Counted from the stretch's first letter, positions 37,201 through 48,604 are shown. The stretch is 64,000 nucleotides of DNA from Thamnaconus septentrionalis (GCA_009823395.1 CM020513.1:19470501-19534500); one strand, 5' to 3'. The notes: generated from the letters alone by a model not told the origin. Numbers and translations: made by a program.

Positions 37201-38401
37201 TTGTGAGTTACAACCAGAGACATGTGATATTCTGAACGTTGGATGCAACCAGTGATTGACTGAAACACTCTTCTAAGCCTTTCCATGGTCTCCAAACAGG
37301 CCATGGTTTCCCCCCTCCCACCTGCTCAGCATTTCAAAGTCTCACCAAGTTGTTGACAGCTCACAGCGCTGTGACTCCTCTAAGGTACCTTCATCTGTCT
37401 GCTACTTGGAACAGCAGATGCAACTTTTCCTCAATCAGAAAAAAAAACAAACTCTTTGTTTATCACGTTCAAAGCAAACTAATCTCTTTTTTCACTGCCA
37501 GTCGGGTCGGTGAGCAACAGCTTGAGGATTCCTGAGGGGGGCAACAGGAAGCCCCAGCAGGTACAACAGCCCCCACCATGAGCAGCGGTGCACTGTAGTG
37601 CAAGCCAGACTCTCGCCAAAGCTGGTCAGGGGTAAAGGAAAAACATCTTCTGCACTGAGAAAAGCCCTCAGAGCTGCTCTTTGTTGTTCTTTGAAACAGC
37701 GCGCAGCTCTGATGGAGCAGCTGCAGCGTCCACACTAGTCTCACTGGAAGCAGCTGGGCTCACCTTCAATCACCTGTATGTTGCCTTTTCCGTTCTGGTT
37801 TTTAAAAATAGTCGCCCGTGGACTCTTATAAAAAAAAAAATGAGTGGGAACGAAACCCAAAGACACCTTGTGCGGGAGCTTGCAAGATGGATGTAGAAGA
37901 TATCAGAACTGAACGCTCGGCGATCACGCTGCCGTGCAAGGTTACCTCCTTTGCACTGCGCAGTTAGCCAAGAAAAACAATGAGACACCTTTGCAAAGTG
38001 CGGTTGAAAAAAATTACAAAGCACAGTTCACTCCTGGTAAAAGCACAAAAATAGAAAAGGGATAAAAGAAAACACTCAAAGCAAAATAACAACATGAGGC
38101 TGGCACAAAAAAATACATGGAGCTGCTTTTTTTGCGAAGTTTGGCACTTTGCAAGGAAGCTTTTTAGTCGGCACCAAAGGAAAAACAATGTAAATCTATG
38201 AGCTGCGGCGTCAGAAGAGGCTCCTTTTGCTGCATTATTTCTGCTATTTCCTGCAAAGCACTCAGACAAATAACCGTGTTATCAAGATGTCGAACAGAAG
38301 CGCCTTTCACTTCAGAGTAAACACACGTGTGATCACGAAAAACGCTGAGTCCGCTGGATGGTCATCCCCGAAAAATGTGTTAATGGTTGCAGGCAGGGAT
38401 A

Positions 38402-38408
<7 letters not shown>

Positions 38409-38435
<27 letters not shown>
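38409..38435 (+). repeat. (AC)13 microsatellite
   Basis: About thirteen AC units; a shorter ACACACAT stretch lies just upstream. Confidence 0.95.
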
Positions 38436-39240
38436 GATAGGCTCCCCATCATGCTATGGCTCCACTTGATCCCTCCCTCTTGCCTTTACAGAGGTAAGCT
38501 GTGCCCTCTGGCCATGCTGGGAATGCTAGCTCAGTCCTCCTGAATTAATAATGGAATGTGTCCTACACAGTGAGATAACAGGACATGACATGCTGCCTCT
38601 GCGGGTCTAATCCTGACTCAGACACAATATAAACTTACTGTGGCAAGCCCCTTCAATGTTGAAGGAAATTTATTCCAGTTTGTTTGCGTTTAAATCTTTG
38701 CCAAAGACGAGTGGAGCAGCCTTGAAAGCAGCCTTAAAAAAAAAAAATTCCAGACTGCATCAATATTCTGAGATTATTATACCAATTTGCAGTTTACGGA
38801 GGAGCAGACTGCCGTGAGCATTATCATTATTATTTAGAGCATACTTTTCTGATTTCTGGAGAGTTCACAGGCAGGGCATACGCACATTATCAGGGGGGGG
38901 AATTCATGACGGGACCTGCAGTTCAAAAAGTACTGGTTAGTATGTGTGTTATAGATCAAAACGATTTCTTCTTAGTTTCATGCAGAAGAGGAAATTGTAA
39001 ACTGAATTGACTTTAAATTAGAGTTCACTCGACCTTTATTTGAATAACAGCATTAATAATTAACAGTACGTATGTACATACTCACACGTGGTGTTACAGG
39101 AACGTGTTCAGCCCTCAGTAATCAAAACTTAATTAAACTTCTTCCAATGGTGCGAGCTCATGACGCACGCTGGGTGAATGCAAATACCGCTAAAGAAAAG
39201 GTAGCCTGCCTTGATGTGAAAACCGGGTTGTGGATGGTTG

Positions 39241-39585
39241 GGTAACACTTTATAATAAGTGCACACTATGAAAGCATTAGTTAAGCATTATTGAAGACTG
39301 ATTGCGTCATTTATAAATCATGTTTCTGACATGAGAACTCAGTGTGTAGTTTGTAAACACAGTTATAAATGTTTTACTCTTCATTAATGAGCTCATCGAC
39401 AGCATGATTAATAGTTAGTAGATTTTTTATAAAAAACTCACAAATGTATTTTCCAATAGATTTCATAACTGTGTTTATAAACTACATACTAATGAGTATT
39501 CATGTCAGAAACATGATTTATAAATGACGCATTCAGTGCTTATTAATGCTGAACTAATGCTTATGCACTTATTATAAAGTGATAC
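39241..39585. mobile_element. Palindromic MITE (about 345 bp)
   Basis: The left end GGTAACACTTTATAATAAGT and the right end ACTTATTATAAAGTGATACT are imperfect reverse complements. Homology continues inwards: TGCGTCATTTATAAATCATG and CATGATTTATAAATGACGCA are exact reverse complements, as are CATTTATAAATC... neighbours, and ACATGAGAACTCAGTGTGTA pairs with TACTAATGAGTATTCATGTC less well. The whole element can fold on itself. There is no coding frame. I cannot define a target-site duplication. Confidence 0.85.
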
Positions 39586-39711
39586 TGATAGTTGTAATGC
39601 ATTTCTCAGTGTGGCTCTGAGTGATACATGTTAACATATTAATGATTTCCCACAGTTTCCTTGCAATACTGGAGGGAAGGTGAAATCTGGAGATGTCAGA
39701 CTGCCATTTAC

Positions 39712-39713
<2 letters not shown>

Positions 39714-39750
<37 letters not shown>

Positions 39751-39751
39751 G
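39714..39751 (+). repeat. (TG)n microsatellite with one interruption
   Basis: TG units at 39714-39745, a GC interruption, then three more. Confidence 0.95.
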
Positions 39752-40441
39752 TTAAAATGACATCTTTAATGTACCCGTGTGGAACCTCCCTCTCTGTATT
39801 AGGAAAGCCTTCACAGCGCACCGTCTAATTCTTGTCGTTCTCCTTGAGCAAACAAGCGCGCGCTTTGACTAAAAGCGCCAGCTACTGCAAATGGATTTCA
39901 CGTTTCAACTCCCGCCCCTCTTCTCCCCACCACCAAGCCAACTTTCCACTTCTTGCCTAATATTAATTTGGAGGATGGCGTCTGAATGGGGGATGATTTA
40001 AAAGTTCTTCAAACTCGCAGCGCGTCACAGAGCACTTCAGGCCGAGGCGAGGGCTCCGCCGCGTGCGCCGCGCTTTGGGGCGGCTGATTAAGAGGTGAGA
40101 GAGGAGTTGCAGCTCGCCCACGAGAGCAACAAGTGTGTTATTGCAAAAAGGGCTGAAGTGCCCCTGACGCCAATAAAGCACACGAGCTCGACGTTGATCT
40201 CAGGAGGAGACGTGTTGCACTTCCCCTCTGAAGAGAGGCTGCGTCCGTTATGTCAGATTGTTGGTTTGGGATTTGCCTTCAACACATCTTCACATTTTCC
40301 GTTGTGCGCGCGTGTGCGTGTGTGGGTGGTTGACTTGGACGACGTACTTGTTGAATTTATTACATTGTCCAGATATGAATGTTGTGCAAAGACACGAAGA
40401 TTTGCTCATAACACATTTGTTTTGTTGCTCAACTTTGTTGG

Positions 40442-40460
40442 AAAAAAAAAAAAAAAAAAA
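40442..40460 (+). repeat. poly(A) tract, 19 A
   Basis: Uninterrupted A run. Confidence 0.95.
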
Positions 40461-41057
40461 TTCTTCAGCCTCGGAGGAATTGCCAGCGTTTGCGAAGGCC
40501 TGTTATAAATAAAGCAGCATCACTTCAGAGTCTTGGCAGAATCCGACCACCGTCGGATCCAGGTTGCTGTCCTGCTGAAAGCACGAGAACGAAATATGGC
40601 GTGAGCAACGAGAGCAGAAGCGCAATGGCGTCCTAACCTTGCTGGTGCATAATAAGTTTTGGAGTAAAGTGCAAATGTTCAGAATTCAGACCGATGTTCT
40701 TTTTAGACACAAAGCCAAACAAATTGCTCTGTGTTTTTTTTTGTTTTGTTTTTTTTCCAACCGCTGCCACTCCTGCGTGAATGAAAATAAGCAATTTTCA
40801 CAGAATTTTGATTCCGCCATATGGCACCGCATCCCTGCAGAGGGAGATGCTGTTTGTTTCTGCACATCTAGTCAAGTGTTGCTGACTCATCGCTCTTCCC
40901 CAACCAAACTGGCTTTTACACCTGTTTCATTTAATCTGAGGCCCTTTGTTGCTCCTTACGTGTCCGTCCTGCTATACTTTGAGTGGATTTGTTTTGTTTG
41001 GTTTTGCTTTATTAATGTGAAGAGGACGGCAGAGCTGAGGTTGTCATTTGACTGCCT

Positions 41058-41745
41058 CAGTGGTTTTCAAAGTGGGGGCTGCAGCACCCTGGGGGGACGA
41101 CAGGGAGCGCTTAGGAGGGCCGCAGAAGATTGGAGAGAAGATAAGGAAAAAAATGTAAATACATAAATTAATAATATAATTTAAAAAATATTGTAATTAC
41201 TATTATCAAGTATTATCTAATTATGGTTTAATCATTATTATTAAATCATTTATAATAATGTATCATATGATTGCCTGCCTGTCAAAAACATTGTTCATTG
41301 TGTCGTGTGTGTGACCCGCCAGTTTGCACCATTTATCAAGGTGATTTGCTCCTCAAACTAGCCTTGATAGAGCAAAATGGGCAAATCTGTGGCAAAGAGA
41401 CCAAAGAAACAGACAGACAACCCAGCTGTGGAAGACACTGCTGCAAAAAAAAAACTTAGAATTGGCCAACTAAAAGTAAGAAAATATGAGGGAGCAGACA
41501 AAAGTATGACTTTACAGCCAAAAAGAAAATTGGCTATGATTATCAACATTTTAGTTGATAGTTTTCTTATTCGAAACAAATATAACAATTATTGAACAGG
41601 AAATAAAAAAGGGAAAAAACATTCTATTTTTTTTTTTCACAGATTTTGTCAGATTGTCTGTTGGTTTGCGGAGGGGTCCTCGGCCAGAAGCCAATGCTAT
41701 TTGGGGGTTCATGGCGTGGAAACGTTTGGCAACCCCAACGACCCT
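41058..41745 (+). mobile_element. hAT-type transposon relic
   Basis: The left end CAGTGGTTTTCAAAGTGGGG is the usual hAT terminus form. The region 41668-41745 (GAGGGGTCCTCGGCCAGAAG ... GGAAACGTTTGGCAACCCCA) resembles the decayed opposite end. Between them at 41377-41595 a 72-residue frame opens MGKSVAKRPKKQ and includes KKLRIGQLKVRKYEGA, similar in style to the N-terminus of ZBED5/SCAND3-like hAT transposases. No BED zinc finger or DDE residues remain. The middle is AT-rich and decayed. Confidence 0.45.
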
Positions 41746-42926
41746 TCACTTTACCCGTTCACCTTTTATCTCTTGTGAGATTCTCATTTTCATCACGGCA
41801 GCTTGATTGAAACCTGGGCGCTGACAGAATGTTGTTTCTCCCAAATCCTCCTTTTTTTTACGTGACAACCTCATATTGAGAGCGTGGCAGACTTTTGCAT
41901 AAACCTAAACGGCTTTCCATTGGCTTTGCTTCACACTGCTGTCATTTTATTGTCCCATTTTTGCTCTCTTTTGGAGGTGGGGGGGTTGCTCTCCTTCCCT
42001 CGCTGCTTTCGCCGTAATCTCATTTATTCTCCTCTTACCTCGGGATGGCAGCAGATGAGAACAAACACTCTTGCTTTTGGCCCGGCGTAGCCAACACAGC
42101 TACCTAAAAAAAAAAGTGTTCTCTGTGAGAAATCTAGCTCGGTGGCAGCAGCATGAATAGCATAATGAAAGCAAGGCATGCTGGGAGATGACTCTGCGAC
42201 GCAGGCTGTGTCGTTTCTCCTATTTAGCTGTTGTGCGGCGCGCTGGGCTACACACGGTATGTACTTCAAAACAAATTAGGGGGCAAAAACATGTCACTGC
42301 CTGGTTTGGTTTGGCGAAAGTGAAATAGGAAACAGGAGTCTCATCTGGAAGCAAATATTTTCTTCTATTTTTTCCATTCAGATGGATTAAGCATTTTTTT
42401 TTTAAATGTAATTTCTGTGCCAGCAAAACGCCACAACACCTGCAGTAGGGATTTTAGCGAGCCATACTAATGAATATTTCATTTCTTCATTTGATCCTGT
42501 TTTCCACTGATCCACAAAAACAACAAACCGCCGCATACAGATCCTTTTGATTCTTTGCACCGTATCTGCCCAGCAGCAGAAAGAAGAGAGGGTGTCAAAC
42601 AACGCTGCGCCAGTCTGCGTGGACGCAATTACACATAAAATATAAATGTTTTTTTAAGTGTATTTTTTTTCCCCTCCACGCTTGTTTTTCGCAAATCGGG
42701 TTGCTTTGTGTCACAGGCTTCAGGCGTGCTCCCTTACTTTCCATTCCCACCTTGCACTGCTGGTGTCGCACACGTGAAAAGGCAAACATGTTGTGCCGCG
42801 GCGCTGATTTAAAAACAGGTTTCCTCGGGCTTGTTTGTGGATTTGTGTCTAACAATGCAGGAGCGGAGCGGCGGAGCTGCCAGAGTGCGTTACATCTAAT
42901 GACAATGAAAATACCAGGCTTGCATT

Positions 42927-42952
42927 ACACACACACACACACACACACAAGT

Positions 42953-42986
<34 letters not shown>
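42927..42986 (+). repeat. Two adjacent (CA)n microsatellites
   Basis: AC units at 42927-42949 and CA units at 42954-42986, separated by AGTG. Confidence 0.95.
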
Positions 42987-42989
<3 letters not shown>

Positions 42990-43153
42990 TTCCATCCACC
43001 TTTGCAAGAATGCTGCAATTACTGTTGTTTCAGTCGTCAGCAAAAGGGTTTCGCTCCAAAAGTCTGCATTTATTTCAGCAAACTGCAAACGTGTGTCTTC
43101 CATTTCTTCCATAACACCGGGTTGCACTGCGTCACTGTGTGTTTTCACAAAAG

Positions 43154-43156
<3 letters not shown>

Positions 43157-43219
<63 letters not shown>
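43157..43219 (+). repeat. (CT)n microsatellite forming the polypyrimidine tract of exon 2
   Basis: There are about 31 uninterrupted CT units, followed after ten bases by the CTACAG acceptor at 43229. The array therefore provides almost the whole pyrimidine tract of the exon starting at 43230. Confidence 0.97.
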
Positions 43220-43223
<4 letters not shown>

Positions 43224-43229
43224 CTACAG

Positions 43230-43440
43230 ACAAGCCTCTGAGGGACGGCGAAGACGCAGCGTCCTCGTCGGACTCGGCCTCCGACTCCTCGGCGTCCTCG
43301 CTCTTCGACCACTGGGGTCGCGACCTGGGCCCCGAGAGTCGAAGGGTGGCGCTCAAAAAGTTCCGCTACTTTGGCTACAACGGCTACCTTAGCGACCGCA
43401 TCTCCCTCACGCGGCCCATCTCGGATTTACGGCCGGACGG
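43230..43440 (+). CDS. galnt18: galnt18 coding exon (stem region and start of catalytic domain)
   Basis: The acceptor is the AG at 43228-43229 after a very long CT tract and the donor is GTCAGT at 43441. The exon enters with two bases of a split codon, so the preceding intron is phase 1, and leaves with two bases of a Gly codon completed in the next exon. It reads KPLRDGEDAA, then an acidic serine-rich stem stretch, then LFDHWGRDLGPESRRVALKKF and GYNGYLSDRISLTRPISDLRPDG. Family members have the same LF.HWG, RVAL, GYN.YLS and DLRP landmarks. The acidic, serine-rich part belongs to the flexible lumenal stem; its residues (DGED, SSSDSASDSS) are the least conserved of this exon. No transmembrane segment is encoded here. 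An open frame continues through the following short intron. Confidence 0.93.
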
Positions 43441-43563
43441 GTCAGTCGGAGGAAAAATCACAACTTCATTCTCACAGTTTGAAGGTGATTTTCTTCATGC
43501 CTCTGTTTCGACCCCCCCACCCCACCCCCCACCCCCCACCTTCCTCTCTCTCTCTCTCATCAG
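43441..43563 (+). other. galnt18: Very short intron (123 nt) of galnt18, in frame and without stop
   Basis: The donor is GTCAGT and the acceptor is CAG at 43561-43563, preceded by C-rich and CT-rich sequence (about 43509-43558). The length is a multiple of three, and the frame carried from the upstream exon has no stop codon, so exon, intron and next exon form one continuous open frame. Intron identity is supported by family alignment: DLRPDG is followed directly by CRN in GALNT18, and the intron would insert 41 residues, including proline-rich PPPHPPPP. The donor is weaker than the GTAAGA and GTGAGT donors of the other introns here. Confidence 0.85.
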
Positions 43564-43730
43564 ATGCAGGAACATGTCGTACTCCTCAGACCTTCCCCAG
43601 CTCAGCATCATCTTCATCTTCGTCAACGAGGCCTTATCGGTGCTGCTGCGCTCCGTCCACACGGCCATCCAGAGGACTCCGCCCCAACTGCTCAAGGAAA
43701 TCATCCTGGTGGACGACCACAGCAACAGTC
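43564..43730 (+). CDS. galnt18: galnt18 coding exon (N-terminal part of GT-A catalytic domain)
   Basis: The acceptor is CAG at 43561-43563 and the donor is GTAAGA at 43731. The exon supplies the last base of a Gly codon, reads CRNMSYSSDLPQLSIIFIF, VNEALSVLLRSVHTAIQRTP and PQLLKEIILVDDHSNS, and ends with the first base of the next codon. These are the first beta strand and helix of the GT-A fold and the LVDD nucleotide-binding strand (Val-Asp-Asp codons at 43709-43717). The FVNEALSVLLRSVH segment is the family counterpart of FHNEAWSTLLRTV in active GalNAc-transferases. Asn-Met-Ser at 43571-43579 is a potential N-glycosylation sequon at the place where human GALNT18 also has one. Confidence 0.95.
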
Positions 43731-43950
43731 GTAAGAAGGACATTTGTCTGTATTTCCACCCCAGCCGTAAGCAGGCGGCGTGCAGTAGTTTGTTTTCAGT
43801 TTTTATTGATTTTCCGTTGAATTTCTCTGCAGATTTCACTTTTGGGGGAAGTATTTCATATTTGAACCATTAAACAAACCAAGTTTGACCCACAGTTCAT
43901 AGATACCTGACAGCAACCAGATTTTCTACTTCTAGTCAGGTTAGACCACT

Positions 43951-43999
43951 TTAATGTGCAGGTTAAGATAGTTTCAGACCATTTTAACCTGCACATTAA
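43951..43999. other. Perfect 16-bp hairpin inside the 11-kb intron
   Basis: TTAATGTGCAGGTTAA (43951-43966) and TTAACCTGCACATTAA (43984-43999) are exact reverse complements, with a 17-base loop. Confidence 0.8.
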
Positions 44000-44037
44000 G
44001 ATGCTCCCTCAAGGTGATCACATCCCTACCATGAGCC

Positions 44038-44063
44038 AAAAAAATAATAAATAAATAAATAAA
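44038..44063 (+). repeat. (AAAT)n microsatellite
   Basis: About five AAAT units after an A-rich stretch. Confidence 0.9.
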
Positions 44064-44929
44064 TAGAACCAAATAACATGCTTATTTAATCTGATATTCA
44101 TGTTTGCCTTCTGCTAATTAATCTGATTTGCTCAAGACCCAAACTGCACTGACTGACTGACTCACGTCAGACTGTAGCGGAACAGAGTGTTCCATCTGAC
44201 ATATTCCAAAGACACTGCCGCTTGGTCTTTATGTCTCACAAGGTTTTAAATTCTAAAAAAATGGTGCACAAAAGACAGTTATTATTAGAAGAGCTCCTTG
44301 AAAAGGAATAATTTAGAACAAAAAAGAGGAAGAAGAAAAAGCTGACAGAATTCTTTAGCTCATAATCAGAGAGAAGGAAACTCAACCGGTGGCAGAGTGG
44401 TATGTGTAGAATTGGTAGAAGAGGAGCATCCAGTGATAACACCCCTGAAGCAGCTAATGAACAGTTGTGTGCTGATTGGGCAGAGTGTGCTGGAACGGAG
44501 AAGCTGACCTCTCTGGCCCCACTACAGCGGAACAAGCGCCACAGGGATTTTTGTTTTCTTCCTCCACAACATAAATATACATTTCCAAATGCAAGTATGG
44601 TAACATCTGCCAAGAGAAATTGCAATGTTTTCACTGTACGGTTGTGTGTTTTGCTTTGCATGCAAAATGATCTGGCAGAAGCAGTAATAAGTCACCGTTG
44701 GGTAACTGGGAGTATATTGGGGATCATGATGCAGAGCACAAGCTCTGACATTCGCAGGAAGGCAATGGTTGATTATATAAGTCAGCTGACAGTCACAAGT
44801 CAGACACACAGGGTGAATGTGTTTCGCCAGTTGATAAAAACAGTGCATGGTGTGATTTAGGCGGCAAGAGAGTGTCGCACAGGAGCAACAATTTTTGTAA
44901 TAAATATGTGTCTTGTGACTCTTAACTTT

Positions 44930-45060
44930 TTATTTATTGAAAAATGTACAAACCATAAAGTGTATTGATATTGATATCGCAATATCGAGCCCAAAAATAT
45001 TGATTATTGTATCGAATTTGGTAGTGATGTCATCGCCCATCACTACCACAAACTTCCATA
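44930..45060. mobile_element. MITE-like relic with ATTGATAT/ATCGCAATAT motifs
   Basis: GTATTGATATTGATATCGCAATATCGAG, broken here into GTATTGATATTGATATCG and CAATATCGAGCCC, then TTGTATCGAATTTGGTAGTG, resembles the end of a widespread teleost element. The limits are approximate. Confidence 0.35.
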
Positions 45061-47881
45061 CTGTGCACGTTTTAACGAAGGGCTGTATGGAGGGATGGTG
45101 CAAGCCACACAGGGGAGGTGCCGTTGAATGCAGGCATTGCTGTGTTCGAACCGATTCATTAATAACTGTTGAGGACGGTGCTACGGCAGTGGCAGCCACA
45201 GAATGGGGCACCAATAAAGGTGTGTACGTCCACATCAATCAGCGAGAGATCAACCCACACACGCACACCTTCAATCCGTCGAGGGTCAGCGGCGTGAACT
45301 GCTGCCAGGAGAGTGAAGCAGTTTCCCACTTTTGTGCGAACTTTCATTAAGTTTTGGCCAAAGAGCACCGCGCGCGGCGGGAGATGATTGCTGCAGCCCA
45401 GCGACGGCATCCGATTCTGAAACTTTCCAGACACTCTGCGACACCAGATGGTCTTCTGCAAAAAAGCTGCAGCAATCAAATTGCGATGTTGCGGTTCTGG
45501 TCGTGGATCGTTGCTCGGCTGCGCAGCGGGCCTGCGTGACGGGTTTGGGAATGATGTCTTGTGACATTTTTAGACGCAGACACTCGACGTGGGAGAAGAG
45601 GATGGACGCGAGCAGATTAGCCGTGTGCGTCTGCAGCGCAGTGAGACGTCGGCCCGCACTCGCTTCCTGTGTTTAGCTACATGTGCGGAAATGGTAATCA
45701 GAGATTTTGGCCATCTGTCACTCTCCATGGTGCTGAATCCCGAAGCTGTTGAGAGGGTGCCTGAAATTTTTTTTCAGTGCAGACTTTTTGAAATGTGAAT
45801 AAGTTGTCATACAGCAGAGAACTGCTTCAGATGTCTAAATCGAAGTGAGGGACAGATGAAGATGCCTTTACTCTGATCTATCTAACATTACGTTATTAGA
45901 CTCTTATCCGTTGTTTCCTGTAAAAGTTCTCTTTTAGTATTTGGCAGTGGGGCCAAACTTTCAAAGGTCTTGTTTGCATAATGTGGTTACGGTGATGTAA
46001 TAATCAAATCTCTCTACTGCGGAAGTCTTTGTGTGGTTGTTATTAAAGTGATTAGGCTGGCTTGTCTGTTTACACTCAAGTTTTAAGAAGTGATTTGGTC
46101 ATCTGTTGATGTGGATATTGTGGTGGTTTCTGTCTCGAACAAAAAAGAACATTATTCCATCTGCTGAAAGATCTTTTTGCTGTGGGCAAGCCTCACTAGT
46201 ACATATACTTAATAACTCCTTGTGAAGTCAGTGGCCTCTCAGAGTGAGGCGAGGGCTTTTTGGAAGATTAAGGTGCCTCTTCAAATAAACATGGGGTTAC
46301 CCAAACTATGAAGACAGTAGTTTATTTGTAATGAAAGGCTTTGGCTCCCTTTTATTTTTCAAAGCATGAACTCTGAGATTGTGTTTGCTTTAATAAACAC
46401 ACATAATGAATCTTGATTTTACAAGGGGGTAAGACACGGTCACCCTCACCCTGGCAAAGTACCTAAAAATTATTAACATGCTTCACTGCACACATTTCTT
46501 TTGTTGGGCTAATATCGTTATGCCTTTATCACCACTTGGTTAATATGAACTGATATAAGATTATCTCATATATCATATATCATCATCTCATTTAGGCTGT
46601 TACACAATGGTTCAATAATGGATAAATTGCAGGAAAATACAGGATATTATGTTATCGTTGCATCTGCATTTATTCACAAAATGTGTGAATAAAAACTCCT
46701 TAAAAAAAAAAAGACCACATCAAAGATTTGGACCAGATCCATGCAGGAGAGGTTTGAAGTATCAACACATTAGACGTGAGTATTATATCAGTTCACTTAC
46801 TTCACCCTTTAAAAATGTGTTCCAACTTGTTGAACAGTTTAATAACTGTTCAATATCAATACAGGCAACTGTGTGAATGTGAATGTGCATCCCTGAGCGG
46901 ATTTTGCATTGATTCTGCGCAGGGTTTTCGATAGTAAACCACTTACCAATCCTGTGTAGTATCTGCCGATTTCCACAGGGGAGGAAAAAAAAAACAGGCA
47001 CAGTCAATAAAAGCCTTTCACCCCTGAGGGTGGCTGTTATTTTCTATGGGCACTGACAGAAAATTGATAATACCAGCAATATAATTATTTTTAATTAGTT
47101 CCACTTCATCATTGTTTACCAGCCATTCTTCCAGCACACACCCGACACCACGGCTCGGTAAAAACTACAACTCAGAGAGCAGGAACTAATTGCTTTAAAT
47201 GCAAGCTTCAGGCATTAGCACCATTAATGTTAGGGTCAAGCGTAGGAAGAGGACCTCACAGCCCCTTAATATCTCTGCTGGGGTATTTCTAAGACATCAA
47301 TTCTAGAGTTTGACACACTTTTAATGGGTGTTAAATACTGAGTGGTCGGTTGTAGTCGTTTTCCTTCCCTTTTACAATACACTTTGGGCCACTTTATTGC
47401 AGAACTTTGATGTTTGTATAAGTCCTTATGTTGCTTTGGTCCGTCCGTCGTTGTTGTGTAAACTCTTTATTTCTCTACACGGATTTCTTCGACTCTGGCA
47501 GGAGCGTTTCTCTAACTCACAGATAAAATCCTCCTCCGTGCTATTAGGTGCCATGAGAGTCCATGAGAGTTTTAAATAAGACAAGACACGATGTAAAATA
47601 TAATTCTAATATTGGGGAAGGAAATTAAGTTTCATGTCATTGTCAGATCCTGTCATTTTGCACTCAGAGAGTTCATCGTATAACTCCTTCAGATTAAACT
47701 AATAATTCCCACTCCTTTTATGTATTACAGTAATTCTAGTCTTTCAATAAACTATAATGTCACGCAATTCTACTTTTAAACCTTTCAAGATTATTCCAGA
47801 GTAAGTGGTTCTTACCTATTTATGTGACTTCTCTATAATATATTCGGAAAGGAGGATTATGGTATGTTTATGTCACTTCTG

Positions 47882-47929
47882 AAAGGAAGGGAAGGAAGGA
47901 AGGAAGGAAGGAAGGAAGGAAGGAAGGAA
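47882..47929 (+). repeat. (AAGG)n microsatellite
   Basis: About eleven AAGG units with one irregular unit at the start. Confidence 0.95.
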
Positions 47930-48604
47930 CTGTCGACTTTTTGGGACAAGCAATCAACAAAAAATGTCTCGATAGTTTGTGTGTATTGTGATGATTCATT
48001 CATGTTCACAATAATCATGTACAGGTCTCATTACAACGCTCATAATGTTTGCACCCTCCCTGACATCTTGGCCTCAAGCTGCCCTCAAGTTGCACCTTGG
48101 GCTGCATCTCACCTGCGCGTGTCTGATATTTCTAAGAATAGTTGTTGCTATGTTTATCTACACATACCCCACATACCTGATTCTGCTTGACCATGTCCTT
48201 TTATGAGTAACAACTGGGCAACAAAAATAGACGTTCGGAATTGGACACGCCAAAAGCTGTATAAAAGGATGCACCGTTCTCCTATCTGCGCTCCCATTTC
48301 CCCAGAATGCCCTGTGAGATGGATGCCTTTGAGACTGTCAAATTAATGCCAGCAAAGCAGACTTTGATTGTTGAGTGATGACTTCATTTTTCCACAACAT
48401 GTGTATCACTGGAAATGTCTCTGCTTTAGTTGGTCAGTTTTTATGAGGCCTGGCCTCATTTAGTGTTTTGGAACTCGCACGCTGGCCTGTTCCTTCGATG
48501 ATACTGATGGATGCAAACAAAAGGCAAAAACCAGGTTCAAGCCATAGATTTGTAGTTAGTTAGCATTGAGCAGGGGAAGGATTTGAATATGGCCTGATTT
48601 GGCG

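Larger units (their letters stand above)
1..43229 (+). other. galnt18: Presumed galnt18 intron 1 (3' part), no coding exon recognised
   Basis: I searched the translated frames for the GALNT18 N-terminus (short cytoplasmic tail, KTKTLVST-like motif and membrane anchor) and found nothing like it, so exon 1 is most likely upstream of this window. The stretches between the separately listed repeats (for example 5041-6890, 7785-9000, 11570-13160, 14012-16860, 21014-24310, 27550-29260, 34451-36150) hold only short chance open frames and AT-rich single-copy-like sequence. GC- and CpG-richer patches occur near 14890-15260, 26430-26720, 32900-33240 and 39990-40090, without a recognisable exon. No second gene is supported on either strand. 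Confidence 0.65.

Noticed and set aside
40639..41166. 175-codon frame (+ strand)
   Set aside because: No recognisable protein. It starts in T-rich intron sequence and ends inside the hAT-like terminus.
42951..43392. Overlapping frames of about 100 codons containing LSLSLS or THTHTH runs
   Set aside because: They are translations of the CT and CA microsatellites and of the wrong frames of the exon starting at 43230.
43346..43873. A 175-codon single-exon gene
   Set aside because: It is two galnt18 exons plus the stop-free 123-nt intron and read-through into the next intron; family alignment shows the exon junctions clearly.
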